The notes: generated from the letters alone by a model not told the origin. 64,000 nt of DNA from Zhihengliuella alba (GCF_039538765.1 NZ_BAABCJ010000005.1:367390-431389), one strand, 5' to 3'. Positions 35,276 to 44,069 are shown, counted from the stretch's first letter. Made by a program: numbers and translations.

Positions 35276-36981
35276 CAGACGCAGAATCCACCGCGGAGCG
35301 AAGTCGCCGCACCCAGTCCGCGACCGCCGACCGCACCTCCGCCCCGTCGTCCGCCGCTCCGCGCCCCGCCGAGCAGCCGACGCAGGCCGCCGCGGCCACC
35401 GCCGGCTCGGCCGGGACCGCAGTGCCCGGCACCGACCCGTCCGCCACGGACGCGCCCGCCCCCGCGCGGGCCGGCAAGCCGGCACGCAGCCGCCAGCAGC
35501 ACCTCGGCATGATCTTCGGCGCGCTGATCATCGCCATGCTGCTCTCCTCGTTGAACCAGACCGTCCTCTCCACGGCGCTGCCCACCATGGTCGGCGAGCT
35601 CAACGGCGTCGAGCACATGGCCTGGGTCATCACCGCGTTCATCCTCGCCTCGACCGTGATGATGCCGGTCTACGGCAAGCTCGGCGACATGTTCGGCCGC
35701 AAGAACCTGCTGATCGGGGCGATCGTGCTCTTCGTCGGCGGGTCCGTGGTCGGCGCGCTCGCCGGCGACATGAACCTCCTCATCGCGGCCCGCGCCATCC
35801 AGGGCATCGGCGGCGGTGGGCTCATGATCCTCTCCCAGGCGATCATCGCCGACGTGGTCCCCGCCCGCGAGCGCGGCAAGTACATGGGCATCATGGGCGG
35901 CGTCTTCGCCGTCTCCTCCGTCGCCGGCCCGCTGCTCGGCGGCTGGCTCACCGAGGGCCCGGGCTGGCGCTGGGCCTTCTGGATGAACGTCCCGCTCGGC
36001 ATCCTCGCGATCGTCGCCGCGGCGCTCCTGATCCACCTGCCCAAGCCGGAGCAGGAGGGGCGCGGACGGGTCGACTACTTCGGCATGGCCCTCCTCGCGG
36101 CCGCCACCAGCGCGATCGTCCTCGTGGCGACCTGGGGCGGCGGGACCTACGCGTGGTCGGACCCGGTGATCCTCGGTCTGATCGCCGGAGCCGTCGTCGC
36201 CGCCGCGCTCTTCGTGTGGGTGGAGACGCGCGTCGCCGAGCCGGTGATGCCGCTGAAGCTCTTCCGCAACCGCAACTTCAACCTCACCACCATCGCCGGC
36301 CTCGCCGTCGGGATCATGATGTTCGGCGCCCTCGGCTACATGCCCACGTACCTCCAGATGGTCACCGGGTTCGGCCCCACCGAGGCCGGCCTGCTGATGA
36401 TCCCGATGATGGGCTGCATGCTCACCACCTCGATCCTCATGGGTCGCCGGGTCACCGCCACCGGCCGCTACAAGACCATCATGGTGATCGGCACGCTCAT
36501 CATCGGGCTCGGCCTGGCAGGTCTGGCGACCATCCACGCGGACACGCCCGTCTACGTGATCTGCATCTTCCTGGGTGTGATGGGTGTCGGGCTGGGGTCC
36601 ACCATGCAGAACCTGACGCTGGTGGCGCAGAACTCCTTCCCGCTGCGGTTCGTGGGCACGGCGACGGCGTCGTCGAACTACTTCCGCCAGGTCGGTGCCA
36701 CGCTCGGCTCCGCCGTCGTCGGCTCGCTGTTCGCCACGCGCCTGACCGCCGAGCTCGCCACGAAGCTGCCGGCCGACGCGCTCGCCGCCGGGGGCACCGG
36801 CAACTCGTTGACGCCGGCGCTCGTGGCCTCGCTGCCGGAGCCGGTGCACACGTTGATCGTCGAGGCCTACAACCACGCGCTGATCCCGCTGTACCTGTGG
36901 ATCGCACCCCTGGCGATCGTGGCCTTCGTGCTGCTGATGTTCGTCCAGGAGAAGGAGCTCGCCACCAAGCTCGAGCGGTAG
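35272..36981 (+). CDS. MFS drug exporter, DHA2 (EmrB/QacA) family, 14 helices
   Basis: 569 residues. A 75-residue Ala/Thr/Pro-rich cytosolic head precedes the first helix (MIFGALIIAMLLSSLNQTVL), which with STALPTMVGEL is the DHA2 signature. Motif A KLGDMFGRKN and motif C SSVAGPLLGGWLTEG (antiporter motif) are present. It should export a lipophilic compound in exchange for protons. Co-translated with the upstream TetR. Bases 36982-37210 downstream contain no gene I can support. Confidence 0.88.
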   Translation: MTDAESTAERSRRTQSATADRTSAPSSAAPRPAEQPTQAAAATAGSAGTAVPGTDPSATDAPAPARAGKPARSRQQHLGMIFGALIIAMLLSSLNQTVLSTALPTMVGELNGVEHMAWVITAFILASTVMMPVYGKLGDMFGRKNLLIGAIVLFVGGSVVGALAGDMNLLIAARAIQGIGGGGLMILSQAIIADVVPARERGKYMGIMGGVFAVSSVAGPLLGGWLTEGPGWRWAFWMNVPLGILAIVAAALLIHLPKPEQEGRGRVDYFGMALLAAATSAIVLVATWGGGTYAWSDPVILGLIAGAVVAAALFVWVETRVAEPVMPLKLFRNRNFNLTTIAGLAVGIMMFGALGYMPTYLQMVTGFGPTEAGLLMIPMMGCMLTTSILMGRRVTATGRYKTIMVIGTLIIGLGLAGLATIHADTPVYVICIFLGVMGVGLGSTMQNLTLVAQNSFPLRFVGTATASSNYFRQVGATLGSAVVGSLFATRLTAELATKLPADALAAGGTGNSLTPALVASLPEPVHTLIVEAYNHALIPLYLWIAPLAIVAFVLLMFVQEKELATKLER

Positions 36982-37210
36982 GATCGACGCGACCGCCGAG
37001 GGAGGACGCACGCCGTAGGGAGCCCGCTGAGGGGCCCGTCCTGCACTATGTGGGGTCCGCCGACCCGGAGACCGCCGTCGTGCACTCATACGACGGCGGG
37101 GCGCACTTCACGTCCTGACGCGCCGGGCTGCGGGTCCTGGGCGGCGCGGGAGCCAACGGAGAGAGCGCGCGTTGGAGGCACTGCCCGCGCTCTCGACGCC
37201 GCCCCTGTCC

Positions 37211-37378
37211 TCAGGGGCGGGACGCCTCGGCAGCCAGGATGCGCTGGGCCAGTCGCCGGGCTGCCGCCAACTGGTCGCTCGACAGTGACTGACCGGCGTG
37301 CTGGGCGAATGGTTCGGTGTTCGGTTCGTTGGCTTCCTCTGACTGGGGATGGCTGTCCACGTGGTGCTCCCGGGGCAT
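37211..37378 (-). CDS. Small protein, third gene of the ECF-sigma operon
   Basis: 55 residues; ATG at 37378, 17 bases after the stop of the preceding membrane-protein gene. The sequence is polar at first (MPREHHVDSHPQSEEANEP) and ends in a helix SSDQLAAARRLAQRILAAEA. No family is recognised. Its position at the end of the sigma-factor transcript suggests a co-regulated accessory role. Confidence 0.5.
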   Translation of the reverse strand: MPREHHVDSHPQSEEANEPNTEPFAQHAGQSLSSDQLAAARRLAQRILAAEASRP

Positions 37379-37395
37379 AGATCGGACGTCCCGCG

Positions 37396-37821
37396 TCAGT
37401 CTTCCGGCGTGATGGGCTCGCCGAGCTGCCGGGCGAGGACGGCGCGGCAGGCCTCGGCGTCCTCGCCGATCTCGACGTTCACGCTCTCGTGATAGGTGAA
37501 GTGGACGGCTGGTACCTCGGCTGGGGCCTTGGGGTCGGTGCTTCCCTGGATCGGATTCCACCCGAGCGCCTCCATGCACTCGGCGAACTCATCGACGTAC
37601 TGCGGTTTAGTCATGAACTCGGCACTCACCTTGTTCGCATCGGGATCGAAGCCGGTGGCGACCGAAACTCCACCAAGCGAGAGCACTGCCACGGCAGCCG
37701 TTGAGATCGACGCGCGCTTGATGTGGCGACCGCGACCGATGCGGCGGAGCAGGGTGGCACGGACGGGGCGGAGTTCCTCGTCGATCTGCGAATTCGCAGG
37801 CGGGCCGTAATTCATGGGCAT
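37396..37821 (-). CDS. Single-pass membrane protein, putative partner of the ECF sigma factor
   Basis: 141 residues from ATG at 37821, with GAGGAG 7 bases upstream. About 40 cytosolic residues, one membrane helix (ASISTAAVAVLSLGGVSVAT), then an extracytoplasmic domain with two cysteines (FAECMEALGW and EACRAVL). The topology is that of an anti-sigma factor, but the cytosolic part has no zinc-binding HxxxCxxC, so it is not a canonical ZAS protein. The gene starts 10 bases after the sigma gene. Confidence 0.6.
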   Translation of the reverse strand: MPMNYGPPANSQIDEELRPVRATLLRRIGRGRHIKRASISTAAVAVLSLGGVSVATGFDPDANKVSAEFMTKPQYVDEFAECMEALGWNPIQGSTDPKAPAEVPAVHFTYHESVNVEIGEDAEACRAVLARQLGEPITPED

Positions 37822-37831
37822 GGCGAACTCC

Positions 37832-38401
37832 TCACGGGTTTGCAGTCTTGGCGGCACGGAGTTTCCCGCGTGCTCGTTGGATTCGTTTGCGGGCGGCCGC
37901 CTGGCTGATGTCCAGTGCGGCGGCCGCCTCGTCGTAGTCGAAGCCTTCGATCAGGCACAGGTCGCACAGTCTCCGCTCGGCCTCCGGCAGGCCGGCAATC
38001 TCTTCGAGGACCCATTGGAGTTCTTCAGCGGCCCTCTCCTGCTCGACGCGGCGGTGCCAGGCCCGGGTTCCCGGCTTCGGCTCGGTCAGCTCGTCTCCGG
38101 TGCTGCGCCGATGTGTGCGGTTCTGGTTGTAGGCCGTGTTCCGACAGCACAAGAGGAGCCAGGGGAGCACTGAACGGCCGGCGAGACGGATGTGCTGGCG
38201 CCGGCGCCAGAGCACTAGGAAGGTCTCCTGGACGATGTCCGCCACTTCATCGCGGGATTCAGCGAGTCCCCACGCGTACCGGTAGACGGTGCCCGAGTGT
38301 CGGTCGAAGAGGGCGGCGAACGCCGCTTCGTCCCCGCGGGTCAGCCGCTCGAATTCCTCTTCGTCGGACGCCAGCGCCACTTCGTCGTCGTGTGTCTTCA
38401 A
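37832..38401 (-). CDS. RNA polymerase sigma-70 family (ECF) sigma factor
   Basis: 189 residues from a TTG at 38401 that has GGAGGTG upstream. Region 2 reads AFAALFDRHSGTVYRYAWGL and VADIVQETFLVLWRRR; region 4 reads LPEAERRLCDLCLIEGFDYD and AAAALDISQAAARKRIQRAR. It should direct RNA polymerase to a small stress regulon. The linked membrane protein is a candidate controller. A CTGTC-TGT-GACAG dyad at 38436-38448 lies 35 bases upstream and may be part of its promoter. Confidence 0.88.
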   Translation of the reverse strand: MKTHDDEVALASDEEEFERLTRGDEAAFAALFDRHSGTVYRYAWGLAESRDEVADIVQETFLVLWRRRQHIRLAGRSVLPWLLLCCRNTAYNQNRTHRRSTGDELTEPKPGTRAWHRRVEQERAAEELQWVLEEIAGLPEAERRLCDLCLIEGFDYDEAAAALDISQAAARKRIQRARGKLRAAKTANP

Positions 38402-38474
38402 TGCGCACCTCCACCCACTGAGTGTCGGGAAGGGGCTGTCTGTGACAGGACTGGCCGGAACGGGGTGATCCGCG

Positions 38475-39425
38475 TCAGGAGCGCAGGACGCGGACCGGTT
38501 CCCCGGCCGACCACGCGCGCACGTCCTCCAGGGCCTCCTGGTAGAAGATCCGGTACTGCTCGCGCGTGACGTAGCCCAGGTGCGGCGTCAATAGGGTCCG
38601 CGGCGCGTCCAGGAGCTGATGGCCGGGCTGGAGCGGTTCGTCGTCGTACACGTCCAGAGCCGCGCCGCCGAGGGTCCCCTCCTCGAGCGCCGCGATCAGC
38701 GCGTCCGTGTCCACGATGCCGGCGCGGGCGGTGTTGACCAGCAGTCCGTCCGGGCCCAGCGCGTCCAGCTCCGCGCGGCCCACCAGACCGCGGGTCCGCT
38801 CGGACAGGCGGGTGGTGACCGCGACGATGTCCGACTCGGCGAACAGGCCCGCCCTGTCCACCAGGCGCGCCCCGGCCTCCCGTGCCCGCTCGGCCGTGAG
38901 GTTCTCGCTCCACGCGAGGACGTCCATGCCGAAGGCGCGGGCGTAGCCGGCGATGCGCGTGCCGATCTTGCCGAGCCCCAGGATCCCGAGCGTCTTGCCG
39001 GCGAGCTCCGTGCCGACGCCCGTCTGCCATCCGCCCTCGCGCAGCGCCTCCTGCTGGCCGGGGATGTCGCGGACCGCGGACATCAGCAGGGCCCAGGTCA
39101 GCTCCGGAGCGGCCGCCGGCGAGGAGCCGGTCCCGCAGACGGTGATCCCGAGGTCGTTCGCGGCGGCGACGTCGATCGCGGCGTTGCGCGCCCCCGTAGT
39201 GACCAGGAGCTCGAGGTCCGGCAGCTGCTCCAGGGTGCCCCGGTCGAACGCCGTCCGCTCGCGCATTGCGACGACGGCGGTGAAGCCCTGCAGCTCCGCG
39301 ACCAGCTCACGGCCACTCACGTGGCGGCGGAACGCCTGCACGTCCCACCCGGCGAGCTCGCCCCAGTCGGCGCAGTCGCGCGCGACGTCCTGATAGTCGT
39401 CCAGCAGCGCCAGTCTCCGCGTCAT
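38475..39425 (-). CDS. D-isomer-specific 2-hydroxyacid dehydrogenase
   Basis: 316 residues. NAD motif LGILGLGKIGTRIAGYARAF; catalytic Arg in LVNTARAGIVD, Glu in DVYDDEPL, and His in TPHLGYVT, the complete Arg-Glu-His set. It reduces a 2-oxo acid to the D-hydroxy acid or the reverse; SerA-like or formate/glyoxylate specificity is not evident. Close relatives are generic 'D-2-hydroxyacid dehydrogenase family'. Confidence 0.88.
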   Translation of the reverse strand: MTRRLALLDDYQDVARDCADWGELAGWDVQAFRRHVSGRELVAELQGFTAVVAMRERTAFDRGTLEQLPDLELLVTTGARNAAIDVAAANDLGITVCGTGSSPAAAPELTWALLMSAVRDIPGQQEALREGGWQTGVGTELAGKTLGILGLGKIGTRIAGYARAFGMDVLAWSENLTAERAREAGARLVDRAGLFAESDIVAVTTRLSERTRGLVGRAELDALGPDGLLVNTARAGIVDTDALIAALEEGTLGGAALDVYDDEPLQPGHQLLDAPRTLLTPHLGYVTREQYRIFYQEALEDVRAWSAGEPVRVLRS

Positions 39426-39590
39426 AGCCCGATGCTACCGCCGGCGAAGACACAGGTCACCGATCCGCCGGGCGCCAAACCGTGGGGGAGCGGGCCTAGG
39501 GTGGGGACGTCCGCTCGAACCCCACCGCCCGCCGCCGACGGTCCACGATTCACCGGCTGCCTCGCGGCTGTCCCCTCGTTCAGGAGTCCA

Positions 39591-40334
39591 GTGCCTTCAC
39601 CCCAGTCGAACCACGGGCCGCAGCGGGCCCGCACCGCCCCGTCCAATGGCAGGGGCAGGCCAAGCGGTAGGAGCCGGCCCGGCCGCGGCGGGGTCAGGGC
39701 CCCGCTGCTGGACCCCGTGAAACTGGACGGGCTCGACGACGGAGCCCCGGCCGCACTGACGCCCGGGGCGACGGTCGAGGGCCTGCGGTTCGGCCAGGTG
39801 TCCGGCCCGGTTCTGGATCTCACCGGGGCCCGACTGGACGGCGTCGCCTTCGAGTCGCTGACTGCCGATCGACTCGAGCTGAGGGGCGCCGTCCTGAACG
39901 AGGCGGTCGTCGAGCACGTCGATGTCCCCGTGGTCGGAGCGGTGGCGTCCCGCTGGCGCGACGTCACGCTGTCCGGCCGGCTCGGCTCCGTCGAGGCGTA
40001 CGAAGCGGAGCTCCGCTCGGTGCACTTCGTGGGATGCAAACTCAGCTTCGTCAACCTCCGCGGAGCCGATCTGCTCGACGTCGCCTTCACGGACTGCGTC
40101 ATCGAGGAGCTCGATTTGTCCGGGAGCCAGTTGCGCCGGGTCCAGCTCAGTGGGACGAGGGTGGGACGGCTCGAGATCGACCGAGCCCGGCTCGAGGACG
40201 TGGACCTGCGCCGGACCGACATCGAGACCGTCTCCGGACTCGAGCACCTCCGCGGTGCCACGTTCGGCCCCCACCATCTGGCCCAGCTGGCCCCACTCAT
40301 GGCCCGCGCGCTCGGCCTGCGAATCGAGGACTGA
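39591..40334 (+). CDS. Pentapeptide-repeat-like protein
   Basis: 247 residues from GTG at 39591, 4 bases after CAGGAG. After a 40-residue basic, Gly/Arg-rich head, the rest is a chain of degenerate pentapeptide units of A(D/N)LxX type (for example LDLTGARLDGVAF, FVNLRGADLLDVAF, LDLSGSQLRRVQLSGTRV), predicting a right-handed beta-helix, then a C-terminal helix. Such proteins can mimic DNA or be structural; function unknown. Confidence 0.75.
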   Translation: MPSPQSNHGPQRARTAPSNGRGRPSGRSRPGRGGVRAPLLDPVKLDGLDDGAPAALTPGATVEGLRFGQVSGPVLDLTGARLDGVAFESLTADRLELRGAVLNEAVVEHVDVPVVGAVASRWRDVTLSGRLGSVEAYEAELRSVHFVGCKLSFVNLRGADLLDVAFTDCVIEELDLSGSQLRRVQLSGTRVGRLEIDRARLEDVDLRRTDIETVSGLEHLRGATFGPHHLAQLAPLMARALGLRIED

Positions 40335-40454
40335 CCCTCTCCGCCGGCCTCACCACATCCGCCCTCCTGGTCAGGCCTCGCCCCGCCCTCGCACGGCTCG
40401 CCTTCGCACGGCCCGACCTAGTCGGGCCCGACCTCGCCCGGCGCCCCGACCTGC

Positions 40455-41252
40455 CTACGCCATGGTCAGCCCGCCGCTGACCGAGAGCGTCTGGCCCGTC
40501 ACGTAGCCGGCGTCCGGCGACGCGAAGAAGTCGACCGCTGCCGCCAGGTCCTCCGGGAGGGCGAGCCGCCGCATCGGAATGGCGCGGATCAGGGCCTCTC
40601 GGAGCTTGGGGCTGTCCGCGCTGATCTGCTCGAACAGGGGCGTGTCGGCCGGACCCGGGCAGACGCAGTTCGCGGTGACGCCGTGCCGCGCGGCCTCCCG
40701 GGCCAGCGTCTTCGTGAACGCGATGACCCCGCCCTTGGCCGCCGAGTACACGGCCTCGCCGCTGGAGCCGACCCGGCCGGCGTCGGACGCGATGTTCACG
40801 ATCCGCCCGCTGAAGTCCGGATCCGCCTGCCGTTGCTCCGCCATCACCGGGACCACGGCGTGCGCGAAGTGCAGCGTGCCGTAGAGGCTGATGCCGATGA
40901 TCCGGTCCCAGTCCGCCGGGTCCGAGTCCACGAAGGGGCCCACCCGGTCCCAGCCGGCGTTGTTGACGAGCACGTCGATCCGGCCGTGCCGCTCGCGCAC
41001 GCATGCGACGACGCAGTCCACATCCGGGCGCTGCGTGACGTCGGCGCGGATGCCCCACGCCCGGCCGCCCGCCGCCGTGATCTCCTCGCCGACGCCGACC
41101 GCGGCGTCCTCGTTGATGTCGGCGATGACGACGACGTTGCCCGCCTCCGCGAGGCGGTGCGCGATGCCGCGTCCGATGCCGGAACCGGCGCCGGTGACGA
41201 TGGCGATCCGCTCGGGCCCGGCGGCGGTGGTGCTGCTGTCCTCGGTGGTCAT
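40455..41252 (-). CDS. SDR oxidoreductase, 2-hydroxycyclohexanecarboxyl-CoA dehydrogenase-like
   Basis: 265 residues. SDR landmarks: TGAGSGIGRGIAH cofactor loop, VNNAGWD, active-site Ser in NIASDAGRVGSSGEAVYSAA with Tyr/Lys YSAAKGG. The run ASDAGRVGSSGEAVY and the ending FFASPDAGYVTGQTLSVSGG closely follow BadH of alicyclic-acid degradation as I remember it. Next on the strand is an acyl-CoA dehydrogenase of the matching type. A generic 3-oxoacyl reductase is the alternative. Confidence 0.75.
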   Translation of the reverse strand: MTTEDSSTTAAGPERIAIVTGAGSGIGRGIAHRLAEAGNVVVIADINEDAAVGVGEEITAAGGRAWGIRADVTQRPDVDCVVACVRERHGRIDVLVNNAGWDRVGPFVDSDPADWDRIIGISLYGTLHFAHAVVPVMAEQRQADPDFSGRIVNIASDAGRVGSSGEAVYSAAKGGVIAFTKTLAREAARHGVTANCVCPGPADTPLFEQISADSPKLREALIRAIPMRRLALPEDLAAAVDFFASPDAGYVTGQTLSVSGGLTMA

Positions 41253-41295
41253 GCTCTCTCCCTTCCGGAATCCTCGGTCTCGATCGCGGGCCAGA

Positions 41296-42441
41296 TCATG
41301 GGGCGAACTCGCGTCCGACCTTCTGGCGGGCGATCACCATCTTCATGATCTGCGCCGTGCCGTCGCCGATCTGCAGGCCCAGGACGTCGCGCATCCGCTG
41401 CTCGAACGGCAGGGCGGTGGTGTAGCCGAGCTGGCCGTGGAGCAGCAGGCACTGGTTGATGACGTCGTAGGCCGTCTTGGGCGCCCACCATTTGCACATG
41501 GCGGCCTGGGCCGTGTGCGGCAGCCCCTGGTCCTTCAGCCACAGCGTCTGGTAGCAGAGCAGCCGGGCCGCGGTCAGGAGCGTCTCCGCCTCCGCCAGCG
41601 GGAAGGCGACGCCCTGGAAACTGCTCAGCGGGTGGTCGAACGCCGTGCGCTGGCGCGTGTAGTCCCACGTCTCGTCCACCGAGGCGGCAGCCGGGCCGAT
41701 GCACTGCAGGCCGATGAGCGCGCGGGAGTAGTCGAAGCCCTGCATGACCTGGACGAAGCCCTCGCCCTCCACGCCGATCAGGTGCTCGGCCGGGACGCGC
41801 ACGTCCGCCATGTGGGCGAGGCCGCGGGAGACGGCACGGGTCCCCATGTCCGGGGAGCGCTCCAGCTCGACGCCGGGCGTGTCCAGCTCCACCAGGAAGG
41901 CGCTGATCCCGTGCCCGCGGTTCGCGTCGGGATCGGTCTTCGCGAAGACCACGGTGGCCTCGGCCTGCAGGGCGAAGGACATCGACTTCGTCCCGTTCAG
42001 CACCCAATCGGAGCCGTCGCGACGGGCCGCCAGCCGGGGACTGCCGGCGTCGGACCCGGCCTGGGGCTCCGAGAGCCCGATGGCGACGATGCCCTCGCCG
42101 GAGGTGATGCGCGGGACCCAGCGTCCGGCCAGTTCCTCCGGGGCGTGATGGGCGAGGATCTGCCCGACCAGGGAGCCGATGATCTGCAGGTAGGCGACAT
42201 TGAAGTCGCCGCGCGCGATCTCCTCGGTGATCATGCCGGACGTCAGCCGCTCCTCGTCGCGCCCGCCCCACCGCTGCGGGAGCTCCGGGGCGATGAGGCC
42301 CAGACCGCCGATCTCGCGGCGCAGCTCGGGGTCGATCAGCGCGTCGCGCTCCCGCTGGGCGTAGTCGGGGGCGATGCGGTCCGCGACTCCGCGGGCCGAT
42401 GCGGCCAGTTGCTGTTGGGACTCGGTGGGTGTGAAGTCCAT
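41296..42441 (-). CDS. Acyl-CoA dehydrogenase family protein, cyclohexanecarboxyl-CoA dehydrogenase-like
   Basis: 381 residues; ATG at 42441 with AGAGGATC upstream. Typical acyl-CoA dehydrogenase order: helical N domain, beta domain with IGLSEPQAGSDAGSPRLAA and GTKSMSF, C-terminal helices with LLLHGQLGYTTALPFEQRMRD then GDGTAQIMKMVI. Linkage to the BadH-like gene 43 bases downstream suggests dehydrogenation of a cyclic acyl-CoA, but the pathway's CoA ligase, hydratase and ring hydrolase are not in the window. Confidence 0.8.
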   Translation of the reverse strand: MDFTPTESQQQLAASARGVADRIAPDYAQRERDALIDPELRREIGGLGLIAPELPQRWGGRDEERLTSGMITEEIARGDFNVAYLQIIGSLVGQILAHHAPEELAGRWVPRITSGEGIVAIGLSEPQAGSDAGSPRLAARRDGSDWVLNGTKSMSFALQAEATVVFAKTDPDANRGHGISAFLVELDTPGVELERSPDMGTRAVSRGLAHMADVRVPAEHLIGVEGEGFVQVMQGFDYSRALIGLQCIGPAAASVDETWDYTRQRTAFDHPLSSFQGVAFPLAEAETLLTAARLLCYQTLWLKDQGLPHTAQAAMCKWWAPKTAYDVINQCLLLHGQLGYTTALPFEQRMRDVLGLQIGDGTAQIMKMVIARQKVGREFAP

Positions 42442-42512
42442 TGATCCTCTTCGCCGTTGAAGTGGGTCGGCCGTTGCGGCTCCGCGGGGTGTGCGGGCCG
42501 GCCGAGCCGACG

Positions 42513-42569
42513 CATCGGGCGATGCCGCCCGATGTGAGGCACGTTACAGAGCGGGCGAGGGGGCGGCAA
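42513..42569 (-). promoter_or_regulatory. Promoter and operator of the acyl-CoA dehydrogenase/SDR pair
   Basis: Read on the minus strand: -35 TTGCCG (42569-42564), 17-base spacer, -10 TAACGT (42546-42541), then immediately downstream a perfect 8-bp inverted repeat CATCGGGC-N6-GCCCGATG (42513-42534), ideally placed for repression. A CRP/GlxR-like TGTGA-N6-TTACA (42533-42548) overlaps the -10. The rest of 42442-42787 shows only GC-rich spacer. Confidence 0.55.
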
Positions 42570-42787
42570 CTCGCTTCTGACCTCGGGAGGGGCGGGCCGC
42601 CGTCCGCATCGAGGGTGGCCTCGGCGCGAGTCGCGGCCACCCGGCCGAAGGGCCCATGAAGAGCTGGTGAAATCCTGGCCGCGCCCTGTGCAGCGCGTGC
42701 TCGCTGTGTCAGGCTGACGACGTCGCCGACCCGGCGGCATCGGAATGTGAGTGGCCACGCGGGGCCACCGGGACGAAAGGAAGCAAC

Positions 42788-42892
42788 ATGTCAGGACTGC
42801 TCGACCTTCTCAACCAGCTCCTCGCGCTCATCGGCGGCCTGCTGGGCGGCCTGCCCGGCGGCGGCCTCCCCGGCGGAGGGCTTCCGCTCTAG
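42788..42892 (+). CDS. 34-residue hydrophobic Leu/Gly/Pro-rich peptide
   Basis: ATG at 42788 follows GAAAGGAAG and encodes a Leu-rich amphipathic start (MSGLLDLLNQLLALIGG) and a Gly/Pro/Leu repeat tail (GGLPGGGLPGGGLP). The ribosome site sits just after a GTGGCC/GGCCAC hairpin (42751-42768), and a strong terminator-like hairpin starts 22 bases after the stop, so it looks like a complete monocistronic gene. It has no recognised family; a membrane-active peptide is one possibility. Confidence 0.6.
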   Translation: MSGLLDLLNQLLALIGGLLGGLPGGGLPGGGLPL

Positions 42893-42914
42893 AGGACGAC
42901 GCCGCCCTCGCCTG

Positions 42915-42950
42915 GCGATCACCCCGTCGGCTGTCCGGCGGGGTGATCGC
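42915..42950 (+). terminator. 16-bp hairpin after the small peptide gene
   Basis: GCGATCACCCCGTCGG and CCGGCGGGGTGATCGC pair over 16 positions (one T-G pair) around a CTGT tetraloop. No T-run. Confidence 0.7.
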
Positions 42951-42964
42951 TCGGCGGATCCCTC

Positions 42965-43050
42965 GTCCCCGGATCCCCGGGCCCCGGAACTCCGTCCCCG
43001 GATCCCCGGACTCTGGAACTCCGCCCCCGGCTCTCGGAAGTCCGCCCCCC
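42965..43050. repeat. 29-bp direct repeat, about 2.9 degenerate copies
   Basis: Units starting GTCCCCGGATCCCCGG and ending GGAACTCC occupy 42965-42993 and 42994-43022, with a more diverged third from 43023. Non-coding, between the peptide terminator and the DUF2637 gene. Confidence 0.6.
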
Positions 43051-43195
43051 CGGGTCGCGGAGCCTGGGCCGCGGTCCTTGCGCCCTGTACCCGGCGGCCG
43101 CCGAAGCTGGCCCCGAACGCGGATAGGATTCACGGGGGCCGTTCGGCCCGGCCGGACCACCGGCCATCCCGTACTCCCAGGAGACACGCCGCCGC

Positions 43196-43951
43196 ATGCA
43201 GACCATCAAGATCCCCAATGAGCCGCACAAGGCAGTTCTCTGGACTGCCGTCGGAGCCACGGTCGTCATCGCCGTCGGCGCCTTCATCCTCTCCTTCGCA
43301 GCGCTGACCGATCTGGCGCAGCGCTCCGGCATCGAGGCGCACCTCGCCTGGATCTGGCCCATCATCGTGGACGGCATGATCGTGGCCGCCACGGTGGCGA
43401 TCGTGGCGCTCAACGGGCACGAGCGCCGCGCGATGATCTACCCGTGGTCGCTCCTGTTCTTCGGCGCGATCGTCTCCACGGCCGCGAACTCCGTGCACGC
43501 GATCCTCACGGTCGAGAGCACGCAGTCCGGCATCCCGCCGGTGGTCTCCGCGCTGGTCGCGGCCATGCCGCCGGTGGTGCTGCTCGCCATCACCCACCTG
43601 ACGGTGCACATGTACCAGAAGCGGGCCGAGGCAGCGGAGCGGCGGGCCCACGAGCAGGCCCGACTGGATGCGGAGCAGGCCGACCTCGACGCCGAGCGCG
43701 CAGCGCACCAGGCCGAACTCGAGGCCGCCGCCGAGGCCAAGTACCGGGCGCTCTACGAGGCGCAGTACCAGCGCTTCACCGCCGAGCAGCGCGAGGCCGG
43801 GTGGACTCCCGAGGAGGAGATGGACCCGGGACTGGCCGCCGCCGAGGGGCTGGAGCCCGCCGTCGAGACCGGCCCCGGCAACGCGCCGCTCTACGACGAC
43901 ACGTGGGAGCGCATCGCGCCCGGGACCCCGGCCCCGCGCCCGCGCGACTGA
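43196..43951 (+). CDS. DUF2637 domain membrane protein with coiled coil
   Basis: 251 residues. Four membrane helices (LWTAVGATVVIAVGAFILSF; AWIWPIIVDGMIVAATVAIV; PWSLLFFGAIVSTAANSVHA; VAAMPPVVLLAITHLTVHMY) match DUF2637, the family of Streptomyces SpdB-type and phage-like proteins. A long Ala/Glu coiled coil (about residues 143-190) and an acidic tail follow. Homologues occur near plasmid-transfer and DNA-segregation genes; no such gene is adjacent here, so the role is open. Confidence 0.8.
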   Translation: MQTIKIPNEPHKAVLWTAVGATVVIAVGAFILSFAALTDLAQRSGIEAHLAWIWPIIVDGMIVAATVAIVALNGHERRAMIYPWSLLFFGAIVSTAANSVHAILTVESTQSGIPPVVSALVAAMPPVVLLAITHLTVHMYQKRAEAAERRAHEQARLDAEQADLDAERAAHQAELEAAAEAKYRALYEAQYQRFTAEQREAGWTPEEEMDPGLAAAEGLEPAVETGPGNAPLYDDTWERIAPGTPAPRPRD

Positions 43952-44069
43952 GGCTCCCGCGCGACTGAGGCACAGGCCCGGCACGGCCGTCGTCGTACCC
44001 GCGCGGTTGCCCGTCTCACTCGTGTGCCATGCTGAGGTCACTGCGACAGCCGACCGAAGGGCACCGATC

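Noticed and set aside
36999..37118. Short plus-strand frame ending VLHYVGSADPETAVVHSYDG...
   Set aside because: Looks protein-like, but there is no start codon near the GGGAGG site and no upstream coding frame apart from the antisense of the exporter.
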